Source: Streptomyces fagopyri
GTDB lineage: Bacteria; Actinomycetota; Actinomycetes; Streptomycetales; Streptomycetaceae
Direction of reading: 5' to 3'
DNA length: 64,000 bases
Assembly: GCF_009498275.1 (NCBI RefSeq)
Contig: NZ_CP045643.1
Coordinates: forward strand, 5,642,001 to 5,706,000
Made by a program: the position numbers and the translations under genes. How positions within the stretch are numbered: the first letter of the stretch is position 1; each line of letters opens with the position of its first letter. Under the pieces are notes generated by a model. It was not told the origin of the DNA. It was given only the letters and a program-made list of their open reading frames with translations, and ran no database searches. This document shows, in pieces, positions 19,827-28,823 of this stretch.

Positions 19827-20417
19827 ATGACCAAGAAGACGCGGATACGCGCGGCGCGGACAGCCGCCTGCGCGGTGATCGCCGCCGGTGCCTCGCTGAC
19901 CGCCGCGGGTGCCGCCTCGGCTCTCGACATCAATGTCGGTGTCACGGCCGACGGCCCGACCCCGAGCGCCACCGACACGGGCATCCCGACCGGCCTGCCC
20001 ACGGACCCGAGCACGCCGACCGGTCCGGCCACGCCCACGGACCCGGGCACTCCGACCGGTCCGGCCACGCCCACCAGCGCCGCCCCGTCGGACGAGCCGA
20101 CGGACCCGACCGAGGAGCCGACCGAGCCCGGCGACCCGACCGACGAGCCGAGCGACAACCCGACCGACGGAGCCGGCACGGGCGGCAACGACAGCAACCC
20201 CGACGGCGGCTCCAAGCCCGTCGAGCAGGGCAAGGGCTCCTCCGGCCTGACCGACACCGGCTCGGACACCTCCGCCCAGGGCAAGAGCGGCGAGCTGGCC
20301 GAGACCGGTGCCGCCGAGACCACGTTCCTGCTGGTCGGCGCCGCCACGATGATCGCCGGCGGGATCGGCTTCCGTCTGCTGCCGCGCCTCATGGGCGGCC
20401 GTGGCGCCGCTGCCTGA
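19827..20417 (+). CDS. secreted Pro/Thr-rich LAETG-anchored surface protein
   Basis: 196 residues. Signal peptide at the N-terminus (MTKKTRIRAARTAAC, hydrophobic Ala stretch, cleavage near ASA-LD at about residue 34). A low-complexity region follows with repeated PT(D/G)P units such as TPTGPATPTDPGTPTGPATP, then acidic Asp/Glu/Pro. The sorting signal LAETG is at about residues 157-161, then a hydrophobic segment (TTFLLVGAATMIAGGIGF) and an Arg-containing tail. LAXTG is the motif of class E sortases in Streptomyces, so covalent attachment to peptidoglycan is expected. ATG 19827 has GGGGGTAGC upstream. No adhesive or enzymatic domain is visible; a cell-wall stalk role is inferred. Confidence 0.85.
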   Translation: MTKKTRIRAARTAACAVIAAGASLTAAGAASALDINVGVTADGPTPSATDTGIPTGLPTDPSTPTGPATPTDPGTPTGPATPTSAAPSDEPTDPTEEPTEPGDPTDEPSDNPTDGAGTGGNDSNPDGGSKPVEQGKGSSGLTDTGSDTSAQGKSGELAETGAAETTFLLVGAATMIAGGIGFRLLPRLMGGRGAAA

Positions 20418-20464
20418 CGCGCTCCGGTGTGATACGCGACACCCTCTGCGCGTGACCATGCGAA

Positions 20465-20495
20465 AAGGGCCCGGAGCGAGCTGCTCCGGGCCCTT
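20465..20495 (+). terminator. terminator between LAETG gene and the convergent small gene
   Basis: 13-bp perfect stem AAGGGCCCGGAGC / GCTCCGGGCCCTT with a GAGCT loop, 47 bases after the LAETG stop. It lies between convergent genes and can act both ways. Confidence 0.85.
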
Positions 20496-20497
20496 CC

Positions 20498-20536
20498 CGT
20501 ACGCCCTGGGTGGCCGTTCGTACGCCCTGGGTGGCC
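20498..20536. repeat. 18-base direct repeat, 21-base period
   Basis: CGTACGCCCTGGGTGGCC occurs at 20498-20515 and again at 20519-20536, directly between the terminator and the stop of the small zinc-ribbon gene. Function unknown; possibly replication slippage. Confidence 0.75.
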
Positions 20537-20547
20537 TCTCGGGGGTC

Positions 20548-20739
20548 CTACACCGTCTGGTGGGCCAGCAGGGCCGCCGCCGTGATGAGCACGGCCAGCA
20601 GCGCTATCAGCGCCATCGGGTTCAGCCCGGCGAAGGGGCTCTCCTGCTGCAGTCGCTCCCGGTTCGCGCGGCAGACACGGCAGCGACCTTCACTGACGGG
20701 CGCCGCGCAGTTCGCGCACACCAATCGGTCGTACGTCAT
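20548..20739 (-). CDS. small zinc-ribbon membrane protein
   Basis: 63 residues. Two Cys pairs near the N-terminus (CANC and CRVC) look like a minimal zinc ribbon, followed by a charged segment and one C-terminal transmembrane helix (LNPMALIALLAVLITAAALLA). ATG at 20739 has a strong AAGGAGGG ribosome site. It is convergent to the LAETG gene and divergent from ftsE. I do not recognise a named family; the tail-anchored topology with the ribbon in the cytoplasm is inferred. Confidence 0.75.
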   Translation of the reverse strand: MTYDRLVCANCAAPVSEGRCRVCRANRERLQQESPFAGLNPMALIALLAVLITAAALLAHQTV

Positions 20740-20990
20740 CCGCTTGCCCTCCTTGCGCCGTCCTCCGCGTACGTAACGCCGCGGGGAACGCAACCGTTCC
20801 CCCTCCACTGTGCCAGGTTCCGCGGAATTCGGCGCGGCTCGCCTTATCCTGCCCCGCCCGGACGCTTTCCAGCCCGTCAGATCCGTGACAAAACGTGCAA
20901 GCGTCGCGCAACCCCGGACGCCGACTGCGGACCCGCACCCGGTTCGCGTATGGTCACGCACACCTACCCCCGGCGACCCGTGGTGCATCC

Positions 20991-21680
20991 GTGATCCGAT
21001 TCGACAATGTCTCCAAGGTCTACCCCAAGCAGACCCATCCCGCTCTCAGGGACGTCTCCCTGGAGGTCGAGCGTGGTGAGTTCGTGTTCCTCGTGGGGTC
21101 CTCCGGCTCCGGAAAGTCCACCTTCCTGCGGCTGATCCTCCGCGAGGAGCGGTGCAGTCACGGTCAGGTGCACGTCCTGGGCAAGGACCTCGCGCGCATC
21201 TCCAACTGGAAGGTGCCGCAGATGCGGCGCCAGCTGGGGACCGTCTTCCAGGACTTCCGGCTGCTGCCGAACAAGACGGTCGCCGAGAACGTGGCCTTCG
21301 CCCAGGAGGTCATCGGCAAGTCCCGCGGCGAGATCCGCAAGTCCGTGCCCCAGGTGCTCGACCTCGTCGGGCTCGGCGGCAAGGAGGACCGCAGACCCGG
21401 TGAGCTGTCCGGTGGTGAGCAGCAGCGTGTGGCCATCGCGAGAGCCTTCGTGAACCGGCCCAAGCTCCTCATCGCGGACGAGCCGACCGGCAACCTCGAC
21501 CCGCAGACCTCCGTCGGCATCATGAAGCTGCTCGACCGCATCAACCGGACGGGCACGACTGTGGTGATGGCGACGCACGACCAGAACATCGTGGACCAGA
21601 TGCGCAAGCGCGTCATCGAGCTGGAGAAGGGTCGTCTCGTCCGCGACCAGGCGCGCGGCGTCTACGGCTACCAGCACTGA
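20991..21680 (+). CDS. ftsE: cell-division ABC ATPase FtsE
   Basis: 229-residue ATPase that pairs with FtsX at the septum and transmits ATP hydrolysis to peptidoglycan hydrolases. Walker [10 protein letters not shown] at about residues 38-46, Q-loop [13 protein letters not shown], signature [14 protein letters not shown], Walker [15 protein letters not shown]-loop ATHD. GTG at 20991 gives [14 protein letters not shown], the standard FtsE start; a ribosome site is weak, and TATGGT at 20949-20954 may be the -10. ftsX follows after 31 bases in the same operon. Confidence 0.96.
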   Translation: MIRFDNVSKVYPKQTHPALRDVSLEVERGEFVFLVGSSGSGKSTFLRLILREERCSHGQVHVLGKDLARISNWKVPQMRRQLGTVFQDFRLLPNKTVAENVAFAQEVIGKSRGEIRKSVPQVLDLVGLGGKEDRRPGELSGGEQQRVAIARAFVNRPKLLIADEPTGNLDPQTSVGIMKLLDRINRTGTTVVMATHDQNIVDQMRKRVIELEKGRLVRDQARGVYGYQH

Positions 21681-21711
21681 CGACGGTCCACGGAAAGGCT
21701 TAGCAGACGCC

Positions 21712-22629
21712 ATGCGCGCCCAGTTCGTTCTGTCGGAGATCGGTGTCGGTCTCCGTCGCAATCTGACGATGACCTTCGCGGTCGTCGTCTCGGTCGCCCT
21801 CTCCCTCGCCCTGTTCGGCGGTTCGCTCCTGATGAGCGACCAGGTGAGCACCATGAAGGGCTACTGGTACGACAAGGTCAACGTCTCGGTCTTCCTCTGC
21901 AACAAGAGCGACGCCGAGTCCGACCCCCACTGTGCCAAGGGGGCGGTGACCGCCGAGCAGAAGAAGCAGATCGAGAGCGACCTCGGCAAGATGACCGTCG
22001 TCCAGAAGGTGACGTACGAGTCCGCGGACGAGGCCTACAAGCACTACAAGGAGCAGTTCGGCGACTCCCCGCTGGCCAGTTCCCTGACACCGGACCAGAT
22101 GCAGGAGTCGTACCGCATCAAGCTGAAGGACCCGGAGAAGTACCAGGTCATCGCGACCGCCTTCGACGGGCGTGACGGCGTGCAGTCCGTGCAGGACCAG
22201 AAGGGCATCCTGGACAACCTCTTCGGGCTGCTCAACGGCATGAACTGGGCCGCGCGCGCGGTGATGGCGATGATGCTCGTCGTCGCCCTGATGCTGATCG
22301 TCAACACGGTGCGCGTCTCGGCGTTCAGCCGGCGCAGGGAGACCGGGATCATGCGCCTGGTCGGCGCCTCGGGGTTCTACATCCAGGCGCCGTTCATCAT
22401 GGAGGCCGCGGTCGCCGGACTCATCGGCGGCGGTGTCGCCTGCGGATTCCTGGTCGTCGCCCGGTACTTCATCATCGACCACGGTCTGGCCCTGTCCGAG
22501 AAGCTGAATCTGATCAACTTCATCGGCTGGGACGCCGTGCTCACCAAGCTGCCGCTCATCCTCGCGACGAGCCTGCTGATGCCCGCGCTTGCCGCGTTCT
22601 TCGCGTTGCGCAAGTACCTGAAGGTGTGA
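21712..22629 (+). CDS. ftsX: cell-division permease-like protein FtsX
   Basis: 305-residue membrane partner of FtsE. One transmembrane helix near the N-terminus (NLTMTFAVVVSVALSLALFG) is followed by a large outer loop (about residues 45-180), which in other bacteria contacts septal hydrolase activators. Three C-terminal helices follow, including an FtsX motif region FSRRRETGIMRLVGAS. ATG at 21712. An S41 protease gene starts 68 bases after the stop, with a terminator between. Confidence 0.95.
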   Translation: MRAQFVLSEIGVGLRRNLTMTFAVVVSVALSLALFGGSLLMSDQVSTMKGYWYDKVNVSVFLCNKSDAESDPHCAKGAVTAEQKKQIESDLGKMTVVQKVTYESADEAYKHYKEQFGDSPLASSLTPDQMQESYRIKLKDPEKYQVIATAFDGRDGVQSVQDQKGILDNLFGLLNGMNWAARAVMAMMLVVALMLIVNTVRVSAFSRRRETGIMRLVGASGFYIQAPFIMEAAVAGLIGGGVACGFLVVARYFIIDHGLALSEKLNLINFIGWDAVLTKLPLILATSLLMPALAAFFALRKYLKV

Positions 22630-22642
22630 CGCATGCCAAGGG

Positions 22643-22672
22643 GGGCCGTACTGCCAACCGGCGGTACGGCCC
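22643..22672 (+). terminator. terminator after ftsX
   Basis: GGGCCGTAC-T-GCC, loop AACC, GGC-G-GTACGGCCC: 13 pairs including one T-G wobble, starting 14 bases after the ftsX stop. It lies directly upstream of the S41 protease promoter. Confidence 0.75.
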
Positions 22673-22697
22673 GTCGCGTTGTCCTAGACTCACCGCC

Positions 22698-23864
22698 ATG
22701 TCAGGTCGTGACCTGTTCTGCCAGCCCCGCCGCTTCGGCCGCGGGGCCGCCCTGACATTGGTTTTCGCGAGCGTTCTCGTCGCCGGCGCGGCGACCGGTT
22801 CGTTCGGCGACCCCGACCGGAAATCCCCGCTCCCGTCGACGGGTTCGACGCCGGCCACCCACCACAAGGACGTCGCCGCGGCGGCGGCCGAGGCGATGGC
22901 CGACGGCAAGTCCCCCATGGAGGCGGCCGAGCGCGCCGTCAGCCGCAGCGGCGACCGCTGGGGCGCGGTCTACTCCCAGGGCGACTACGAGGAGTTCGAG
23001 GAAGCCCTCGACGGCCAGTACACCGGCGTCGGCCTGTGGGCCCGCCGCGAGCGCGACGGCCGGATCGAGGTGACCCGGGTGCGGAGCGCGTCGCCCGCGG
23101 CGGCCGCCGGGATCCGCGAGGGCGACCGGCTGCGCAGCGTCGACGGCGAGGACGTCGACGGCAGGCCCGTCACCGAGGTGGTCTCCTTACTGCGCGGGGA
23201 CGCGGACGACGCGGCGGCCGGTACGAAGGTCCGCCTCGGTCTGGAGCGCGGCACGCGCGCGTGGAGCGAGACCCTGCGCCGGGCCAGGCTGTCCACCGAC
23301 TCCGTGACGGTGCACAAGCTCCCCGGCGGCGTCACCGTGATCAAGGTCGCCGCCTTCACCAAGGGGGCGGGCGACGCCGTGCGGACCGCCGTCGGGCGGG
23401 TCCCCCGGCACGCCGGGATCGTGCTCGACCTCCGAGGCAACTCCGGCGGACTGGTCACCGAGGCCGTCACGACGGCCTCCGCCTTCCTCGACGGCGGCCT
23501 CGTCGCCACGTACGACGTCAACGGCGACCAGCGCGCCCTGCACGCCGCGCCCGGCGGTGACACCACCAGACCCCTGGTCGCCCTCGTCGACGGCGGCACG
23601 ATGAGCGCGGCCGAACTGCTCACCGGCGCCCTCCAGGACCGTGGCCGCGCGGTCGTGGTGGGCACCAGGACCTTCGGCAAGGGCTCGGTCCAGATGCCGA
23701 GCGCCCTCCCCGGCGGTTCCGTCGCCGAGCTGACCGTCGGGCACTACCGCACCCCCTCCGGCCGTGGCGTCGACGGCCGGGGCATCACGCCCGACCTGGA
23801 GGCCGACACGGGAGCCCTGGAGCGCGCGGAGACCGTGCTCAGCGGTCTCGGCGACCCCTCGTAG
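22698..23864 (+). CDS. S41-family carboxy-terminal processing protease
   Basis: 388-residue secreted or membrane-anchored peptidase. N-terminal hydrophobic signal/anchor (AALTLVFASVLVAGAATG), PDZ domain at about residues 105-180 (GVGLWARRERDG ... AAGIREGDRLRSVDGEDV), then the catalytic core with nucleophile Ser in GGTMSAAE (about residue 304) and general base Lys in FGKGSVQ (about 327), the Ser-Lys dyad of CtpA. Expected to trim substrates outside the membrane. ATG 22698 has no ribosome site, but TAGACT (22685-22690) lies seven bases upstream, so the mRNA is probably leaderless. Placement after ftsEX suggests an envelope role; the substrate is unknown. Confidence 0.92.
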   Translation: MSGRDLFCQPRRFGRGAALTLVFASVLVAGAATGSFGDPDRKSPLPSTGSTPATHHKDVAAAAAEAMADGKSPMEAAERAVSRSGDRWGAVYSQGDYEEFEEALDGQYTGVGLWARRERDGRIEVTRVRSASPAAAAGIREGDRLRSVDGEDVDGRPVTEVVSLLRGDADDAAAGTKVRLGLERGTRAWSETLRRARLSTDSVTVHKLPGGVTVIKVAAFTKGAGDAVRTAVGRVPRHAGIVLDLRGNSGGLVTEAVTTASAFLDGGLVATYDVNGDQRALHAAPGGDTTRPLVALVDGGTMSAAELLTGALQDRGRAVVVGTRTFGKGSVQMPSALPGGSVAELTVGHYRTPSGRGVDGRGITPDLEADTGALERAETVLSGLGDPS

Positions 23865-23966
23865 TCACCGCGCGGTCCCCGGTCCGGCCCGTCGCGGCCA
23901 CCGGTTCGGCGCTCCTGTAATCGGCTTTCCCCCGGACCCCCCTGTGGTGCGAAAATGGTCAGCACT

Positions 23967-24509
23967 ATGAGCAAGGGAATGTACGTACCGAAGGAGTCCC
24001 AGCCCAAGCAGGGCGGAGGGACCGCGAAGGCCAAGGACGGCAAGCGCAAGATCGTCGCGCAGAACAAGAAGGCACGGCACGACTACGCGATCATCGACAC
24101 CTACGAGGCCGGCCTCGTGCTCACCGGCACCGAGGTGAAGTCGCTGCGTCAGGGACGCGCCTCGCTGACCGACGGCTTCGTCCAGATCGACGGGAACGAG
24201 GCGTGGCTGCACAACGCCCACATTCCCGAGTACAGCCAGGGCACGTGGACCAACCACACGGTGCGCCGCAAGCGCAAGCTGCTCCTGCACCGTGAGGAGA
24301 TCGACAAGCTGGCGTCGAAGTCGGAGGAGACGGGTCACACGATCGTGCCCCTCGCCCTGTACTTCAAGGACGGCCGGGCCAAGGCCGAGATCGCGCTCGC
24401 CCGAGGCAAGAAGGAGTACGACAAGCGGCAGACCCTGCGCGAGAAGCAGGACCGCCGGGAGTCGGACCGCGCGATCGCGGCGGCGAAGCGGAAGCAGCGG
24501 GGCGAGTAG
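23967..24509 (+). CDS. smpB: SsrA-binding protein SmpB
   Basis: About 180 residues; binds tmRNA and brings it to stalled ribosomes. The conserved core starts [22 protein letters not shown] and includes [15 protein letters not shown] and the basic C-terminal tail [25 protein letters not shown]. Three in-frame ATGs (23955, 23967, 23979) are possible; I take 23967 ([10 protein letters not shown]) without a decisive ribosome site. The N-terminal extension before the core is longer than in E. coli. The tmRNA gene follows 120 bases downstream, so both trans-translation partners are together. Confidence 0.95.
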   Translation: MSKGMYVPKESQPKQGGGTAKAKDGKRKIVAQNKKARHDYAIIDTYEAGLVLTGTEVKSLRQGRASLTDGFVQIDGNEAWLHNAHIPEYSQGTWTNHTVRRKRKLLLHREEIDKLASKSEETGHTIVPLALYFKDGRAKAEIALARGKKEYDKRQTLREKQDRRESDRAIAAAKRKQRGE

Positions 24510-24628
24510 CCGCGGGGCGGTGGCCACGGGGAATACAGTGGCACCGACGTGCGTCGGTCACGTACGATGGGATCTGCACCCCACAGCGGGTGCGTGACCC
24601 TCTTCGGAGGGGCTTGAAAAAACAACAT

Positions 24629-25014
24629 GGGGATGATCGGTTTCGACAGCGGCTGTCGAAGCAGGGGAAGCGTGTCGAGGAAGCGACAATGATCTCGTTA
24701 ACCATATGTCGCAACCAATAATCGCCAATTCCAAGAGCGATTCCCAGTCCTTCGCCCTCGCTGCCTAATAAGCAGTGAGTGAAGGACCCTTAATGGGTGT
24801 CAGCCCGGGGGTGTTCCCGACCCGGACCCTGGCATAATCTAGGGAACTAAACCATCGAGCCCGGTCACGGGGTTCGATGGGAAATCAAACAGTGACTGGG
24901 CCCGTCGGCGACTTGTTCGCGTGATCACCGGGGCCGAGAAAATCGCAGCGAACTGCACACGGAGAAGCCCTGATTCTGCACCGGTGGACGCGGGTTCGAT
25001 TCCCGCCATCTCCA
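24629..25014 (+). ncRNA. ssrA: tmRNA (SsrA)
   Basis: Transfer-messenger RNA that frees stalled ribosomes and tags the peptide. The 5' GGGGATG (24629-24635) pairs with 3' CATCTCC (25007-25013), with a G-U at the third pair, the alanyl-tRNA synthetase identity element. Discriminator A is at 25014; CCA is not encoded. The T-arm GCGGGTTCGATTCCCGC is present. The tag frame starts with resume codon GCC at 24724 and reads ANSKSDSQSFALAA, then two TAA stops (24766-24771). TACGAT at 24563-24568 is a likely -10, so about 50 leader bases would be removed by RNase P; the leader holds hairpin 24576-24593 and a CCCTC-TTCG-GAGGG hairpin. Confidence 0.97.
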
Positions 25015-25020
25015 CGATCA

Positions 25021-25087
25021 GGAGGTCCTCGGACCTCCACATCCCATGTGGGCCAAGGCCCCGTCGCTTTCGAGCGGCGGGGCCTTT
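25021..25087 (+). terminator. double terminator of ssrA
   Basis: Hairpin one: GGAGGTCC-TC-GGACCTCC (25021-25038), just past the mature 3' end. Hairpin two: AAGGCCCCGTCGC with its complement (one G-T pair), loop TTTCGA, 25055-25086, ending CTTTG. The second is the likely intrinsic terminator. Confidence 0.85.
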
Positions 25088-25462
25088 GTCATGCGCGGTG
25101 AGTAGTGCGTGATGGCTGGTGCCCGAATGTTCTTGATCGGTCGGGGTGATCCATGGACGGCTCCGACGTGCAAAAGCGCGAGGGTGACTTCTGCTTCGCT
25201 GCCCCGGAGTGGAGTGGAGTGGAGCGGGCGAAGGACGGAGCCGATGAGCTGAAAGCCGGGCGGAAGGGCCGCAGTTCGGGCCGGCCGCCCCTGCCGATGC
25301 CACCGGACCGCGGCCCGGTACCTCAACGGGCGGGCGACGGAGGCCTTTTGCACCGGCGGCGACAACACCTGAGCCGCTTTCCTCGCGGTGCTCGGCCGTC
25401 CGGGGATGCCGTCCCGCGCCTTCGGCCGCCTCTCCGGCCGCCTCTCCTCAGGTCATGGCTCC
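25088..25462. other. 375-base gap between ssrA and the LacI gene
   Basis: No credible gene. It holds a short tandem repeat, (GGAGT)3-GGAGC at 25206-25225. An open frame from 25153 runs into the LacI gene antisense and looks random. The 3' end of ssrA is a known insertion target in bacteria, so this could be scar sequence, but I see no second copy of the tmRNA 3' end in the window. Confidence 0.5.
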
Positions 25463-26476
25463 TCAAGGGTTCAGCGAGCGGGGTGCGGTGCTCGCGCGGT
25501 CCGTCAGCCGGGGCGTGAGGAGGGTGGCCTCGGGGACGTCGGTGCCGCCCAGTTTCCTCATCAGCAGTTCCACCGCCCGCGCGCCCACCTCGGCGGACGG
25601 GATGGCTACGGAGGTGACGGGGACCCGGACGTTCTCGGCGAGCTCGTCCGGGCAGATCGCGGTGACGGAGAGATCGGCGGGGACGCGCAGACCGAGCTGC
25701 TCGAAGGCGTCGATCAGTGGTTCCAGGACCGGTTCGTTGTGGACGACGACGCCGGTCAGCGCCGGCTGGTCGCGCAGGAGCTGTTCGGCGACCCGGCGTG
25801 CTGCGGCGGGCGACGCGTCGCAGGGGTGGACGGAGGACGCGAGCGCGTTGCGGTCGGCTGCGGCGGTGAAGCCCTCCACCACGCGCTGGGCGAACGCCGT
25901 CCCCCGCACATACACCTCGGGTGGTGACCCGACCAGCGCCACGACCCGGTGCCCGAGCCCCGCCAGCCTGTCGACGCACAGCTCACCCGCCGCCCTGAAG
26001 TCCAGGTCGATGCAGGTGAGCCCGGCGGCCGGGGAGGGGAACCCGATGAGGACGGAGGGGCGGTCCAGGGCGCGCAACAGCGACAGCCTGGGGTCGTGCA
26101 GCTGGACGTCCATCACGATCAGGGCGTCGACCAGCGCGGTGTCCGCCACCCGCCGCAGCCCCTCCGCACCCTCCTCCTGGGTCAGCAGCAGAACGTCGTG
26201 ATCGTGCCGCCGCGCCGCCGTCACCACCGACACCGCGAACTGCATCACCACCGGTACGTGGATGCCCGCCCTCAGCGGCACCACCAGCGCCAGCACGTTG
26301 GACCGGCTGCTCGCGAGGGCGCGCGCCCCGGCGTGCGGGCGGTAGCCCAGCCGCCGGATGCTGGCCTCGACGCGCTGCCTGGTCTCCTCGGAGATGGGAC
26401 GCTTGCCGCTGAGGGCGTAGGAGACGGTGCTGGGGGAGACCCCGGCGTGCCGCGCCACATCGGTGATCTTCACCAT
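25463..26476 (-). CDS. LacI-family transcriptional regulator of the xyloside operon
   Basis: 337 residues. N-terminal HTH and hinge: MVKITDVARHAGVSPSTVSYALSGKRPISEETRQRVEASI, the standard LacI DNA-binding region. A periplasmic-binding-like effector domain follows (residues about 60-330). It starts at ATG 26476, overlapping the alpha-xylosidase stop as TGATG, so it is the last gene of the five-gene operon. The two TCGAA-type palindromes upstream of the binding-protein gene are the natural operators, making an autoregulatory loop. The inducer is inferred to be an alpha-xyloside or xylose-containing disaccharide. Confidence 0.9.
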   Translation of the reverse strand: MVKITDVARHAGVSPSTVSYALSGKRPISEETRQRVEASIRRLGYRPHAGARALASSRSNVLALVVPLRAGIHVPVVMQFAVSVVTAARRHDHDVLLLTQEEGAEGLRRVADTALVDALIVMDVQLHDPRLSLLRALDRPSVLIGFPSPAAGLTCIDLDFRAAGELCVDRLAGLGHRVVALVGSPPEVYVRGTAFAQRVVEGFTAAADRNALASSVHPCDASPAAARRVAEQLLRDQPALTGVVVHNEPVLEPLIDAFEQLGLRVPADLSVTAICPDELAENVRVPVTSVAIPSAEVGARAVELLMRKLGGTDVPEATLLTPRLTDRASTAPRSLNP

Positions 26477-28812
26477 CACTCGGACCCCGACTCCGACTCC
26501 AGCCGCGGGTGTGGCTGCGTCTCCGGGTCGGGTTCCAGGTCCAGGGTCAGGAAGCCCGTCCCCGCCGTCGCCCGCACCTCGCGCCCGCCCGCCGCCAGCC
26601 CCCACCCCGCCGCCGGATCGCTCGACGAGGCCCGCAGGGTGCTCCCCTCACGGACGACGGTGAACGTCACCCCGCCCACCGGCACCGTCACCCGGGCACC
26701 GCGCTCCAGGCCGTACGCGTGCAGCGTGACCCCGTCCGCGTGGACGTAGTCGGGCCGGTCGTCCACCGCGCCCACCGGGATCACCGCGCCCGGCCGCACC
26801 AGCAGCGGCACGCTCAGGAAGTCGTGGCGTTCGCGCACCCAGCGCGGACCGGTCACCGTCCGCCCCGTGAGGAGGTGGGTCCAGGTGCCGTCCGGCACGT
26901 AGTAGGAGACGTCGCCCTCGTCGCTGAAGACGGGCGCGACCAGCAGGTCGGGACCGAGCATGTACTGCCGCTCCAGATGCGCGCACGCCGGGTCGTCCGG
27001 GAACTCCAGCACCATCGCCCGCATCATCGGCACCCCCTCGGCGTGCGCGGCGCGGGCCGCCTCGTACAGATAGGGCATGAGGCCGAGCTTCAGCCGGGTG
27101 AACAGCCGCAGCACGTCCACGGCCTCCTCGTCGAACAGCCACGGCACGCGGTAGGAGGACGAACCGTGCAGCCGGCTGTGGGAGGAGAGGAGCCCGAAGG
27201 CGATCCACCGTTTGAAGAGGGCCGGTGCCGGTGTCCCCTCGAAGCCGCCGATGTCGTGACTCCAGAAACCGAAGCCCGACATGCCGAGGCTCAGCCCGCC
27301 GCGCAGTGACTCGGCCATCGACGCGTACGTCGCCTCGCAGTCGCCGCCCCAGTGCACCGGGAACTGCTGGCTGCCGGCGGTCGCCGAGCGTGCGAAGACG
27401 ACGGCCTCCGCCTCGCCCCGGTGCTTGCGCAGCACCTCGAAGACGGTGCGGTTGTAGAGGTACGTGTAGTAGTTGTGCATGCGTTCCGGGTCGGCGCCGT
27501 CGGCGTACGCCACATCGACCGGGACCCGCTCGCCGAAGTCGGTCTTGAAGCAGTCGACGCCCTGGTCGAGCAGCGCCTCCAGTTTGGCGGCGTACCAGTC
27601 GCGGGCGGCCGGGCTGGTGAAGTCGACCAGCGCCATGCCCGGCTGCCACAGGTCCCACTGCCACACACTGCCGTCGGGCCTCCTGAGCAGATGGCCCAGG
27701 GCCTTGCCCTCCGCGAAGAGCGGGGAGCGCTGCGCGATGTAGGGGTTGATCCATACGCAGATGCGCAGGCCCTTGTCCTTCAGCCGGGTCAGCATGCCCG
27801 CCGGGTCGGGGAACACCCGGGGGTCCCACTCGAAGTCGCACCAGTTGAACTCGCGCATCCAGAAACAGTCGAAGTGGAAGACGGAGAGGGGGAGTTCGCG
27901 TTCCCTCATGCCGTCGATGAAGGAGGTGACGGTGGCCTCGTCGTAGGAGGTGGTGAAGGATGTCGACAGCCACAGGCCGAAGGACCAGGCGGGCGGGAGG
28001 GCCGGGCGGCCGGTGAGCCGCGTGTACGTGCGCAGGATGTCCTTGGGGCTCGGCCCGTAGATCACGTAGTACGTCAACTGCTGCGTCTCGGCACTGAACT
28101 GGACCTTCGACACCGCTTCCGAGCCGACCTCGAAGGAGACCCGGCCCGGATGATCGACGAAGACGCCGTAGCCCGCGTCGGTCAGATAGAACGGCACGTT
28201 CTTGTAGGCCTGTTCGGTGGCGGTGCCGCCGTCGGCGTTCCACATGTCCACGACCTGGCCGTTCTTGACGAGCGGCCCGAAGCGCTCGCCGAGGCCGTAG
28301 ACCTGGGTGCCGACGCCGAGGTTCAGCTGCTCGCGCAGATAGTGGGCGCCGGCCGCGTCCCGCATGATGCCCATGCCCTTGGGGCCGCTGGTGGTGAGGA
28401 CGCGGCCGTGGGCGAGGAAGTCGACGTGCCAGGGAGCGGTGCGGGCGACCCGGACGGACAGGGCGCCCGCGGTGAGCGTCGCGTGCTCGTCGTCGTGTTC
28501 CACGAGGGGCGCGCTGTGCTCCTCCAGCGGCCACCCCGCGGACCCCGGGGCGCTCCGGTGGAGTTCGAAGTGGGGCCCGCGCGGCTCCTCCCCCTGGAAG
28601 TGCGTGAACGTGACGCCGATGACGTCCGGCATCGGCGCGTGCGCGCTGATCGTCACGACCGGTCCCTTCAGCAGGTCACCGCGGTGGCGGATGGGCTGGG
28701 TCGGCGCGTGGATCTCCAGGGTTCCGCCGGACGCGCTCACGTCGAGGACCTCGACCGGGTGGGCCGCGGTGACGCCTTCGCGCAGCAGCCAGTAGCCGTC
28801 GGTGAACTTCAC
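26476..28812 (-). CDS. GH31 alpha-xylosidase (YicI-like)
   Basis: 778 residues, close to the 772 of E. coli YicI. Retaining glycosidase removing alpha-linked xylose (for example isoprimeverose from xyloglucan). N-terminal beta-sandwich starting MKFTDGYWLLREGV; (beta/alpha)8 core with nucleophile Asp in FKTDFGERVP (about residue 424) and acid/base Asp in HWGGDCEATY (about 489). No signal peptide, so it acts on imported sugar. GTG at 28812 is chosen because AAGGGG lies seven bases upstream. It is 11 bases after the permease stop and overlaps the regulator start. Other GH31 activities cannot be excluded, but the WLLREGV start and KTDFGE context fit alpha-xylosidases. Confidence 0.9.
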   Translation of the reverse strand: MKFTDGYWLLREGVTAAHPVEVLDVSASGGTLEIHAPTQPIRHRGDLLKGPVVTISAHAPMPDVIGVTFTHFQGEEPRGPHFELHRSAPGSAGWPLEEHSAPLVEHDDEHATLTAGALSVRVARTAPWHVDFLAHGRVLTTSGPKGMGIMRDAAGAHYLREQLNLGVGTQVYGLGERFGPLVKNGQVVDMWNADGGTATEQAYKNVPFYLTDAGYGVFVDHPGRVSFEVGSEAVSKVQFSAETQQLTYYVIYGPSPKDILRTYTRLTGRPALPPAWSFGLWLSTSFTTSYDEATVTSFIDGMRERELPLSVFHFDCFWMREFNWCDFEWDPRVFPDPAGMLTRLKDKGLRICVWINPYIAQRSPLFAEGKALGHLLRRPDGSVWQWDLWQPGMALVDFTSPAARDWYAAKLEALLDQGVDCFKTDFGERVPVDVAYADGADPERMHNYYTYLYNRTVFEVLRKHRGEAEAVVFARSATAGSQQFPVHWGGDCEATYASMAESLRGGLSLGMSGFGFWSHDIGGFEGTPAPALFKRWIAFGLLSSHSRLHGSSSYRVPWLFDEEAVDVLRLFTRLKLGLMPYLYEAARAAHAEGVPMMRAMVLEFPDDPACAHLERQYMLGPDLLVAPVFSDEGDVSYYVPDGTWTHLLTGRTVTGPRWVRERHDFLSVPLLVRPGAVIPVGAVDDRPDYVHADGVTLHAYGLERGARVTVPVGGVTFTVVREGSTLRASSSDPAAGWGLAAGGREVRATAGTGFLTLDLEPDPETQPHPRLESESGSE

Positions 28813-28823
28813 GCCCACACCCC

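Noticed and set aside
24557..24610. Hairpins just before ssrA as the smpB terminator
   Set aside because: They lie downstream of the likely ssrA -10 (TACGAT), so they more likely belong to the processed tmRNA leader; not counted as a separate terminator.
25153..25518. Open frame on the plus strand after ssrA
   Set aside because: Arg/Pro-rich translation, no ribosome site, and it runs antisense into the LacI gene.
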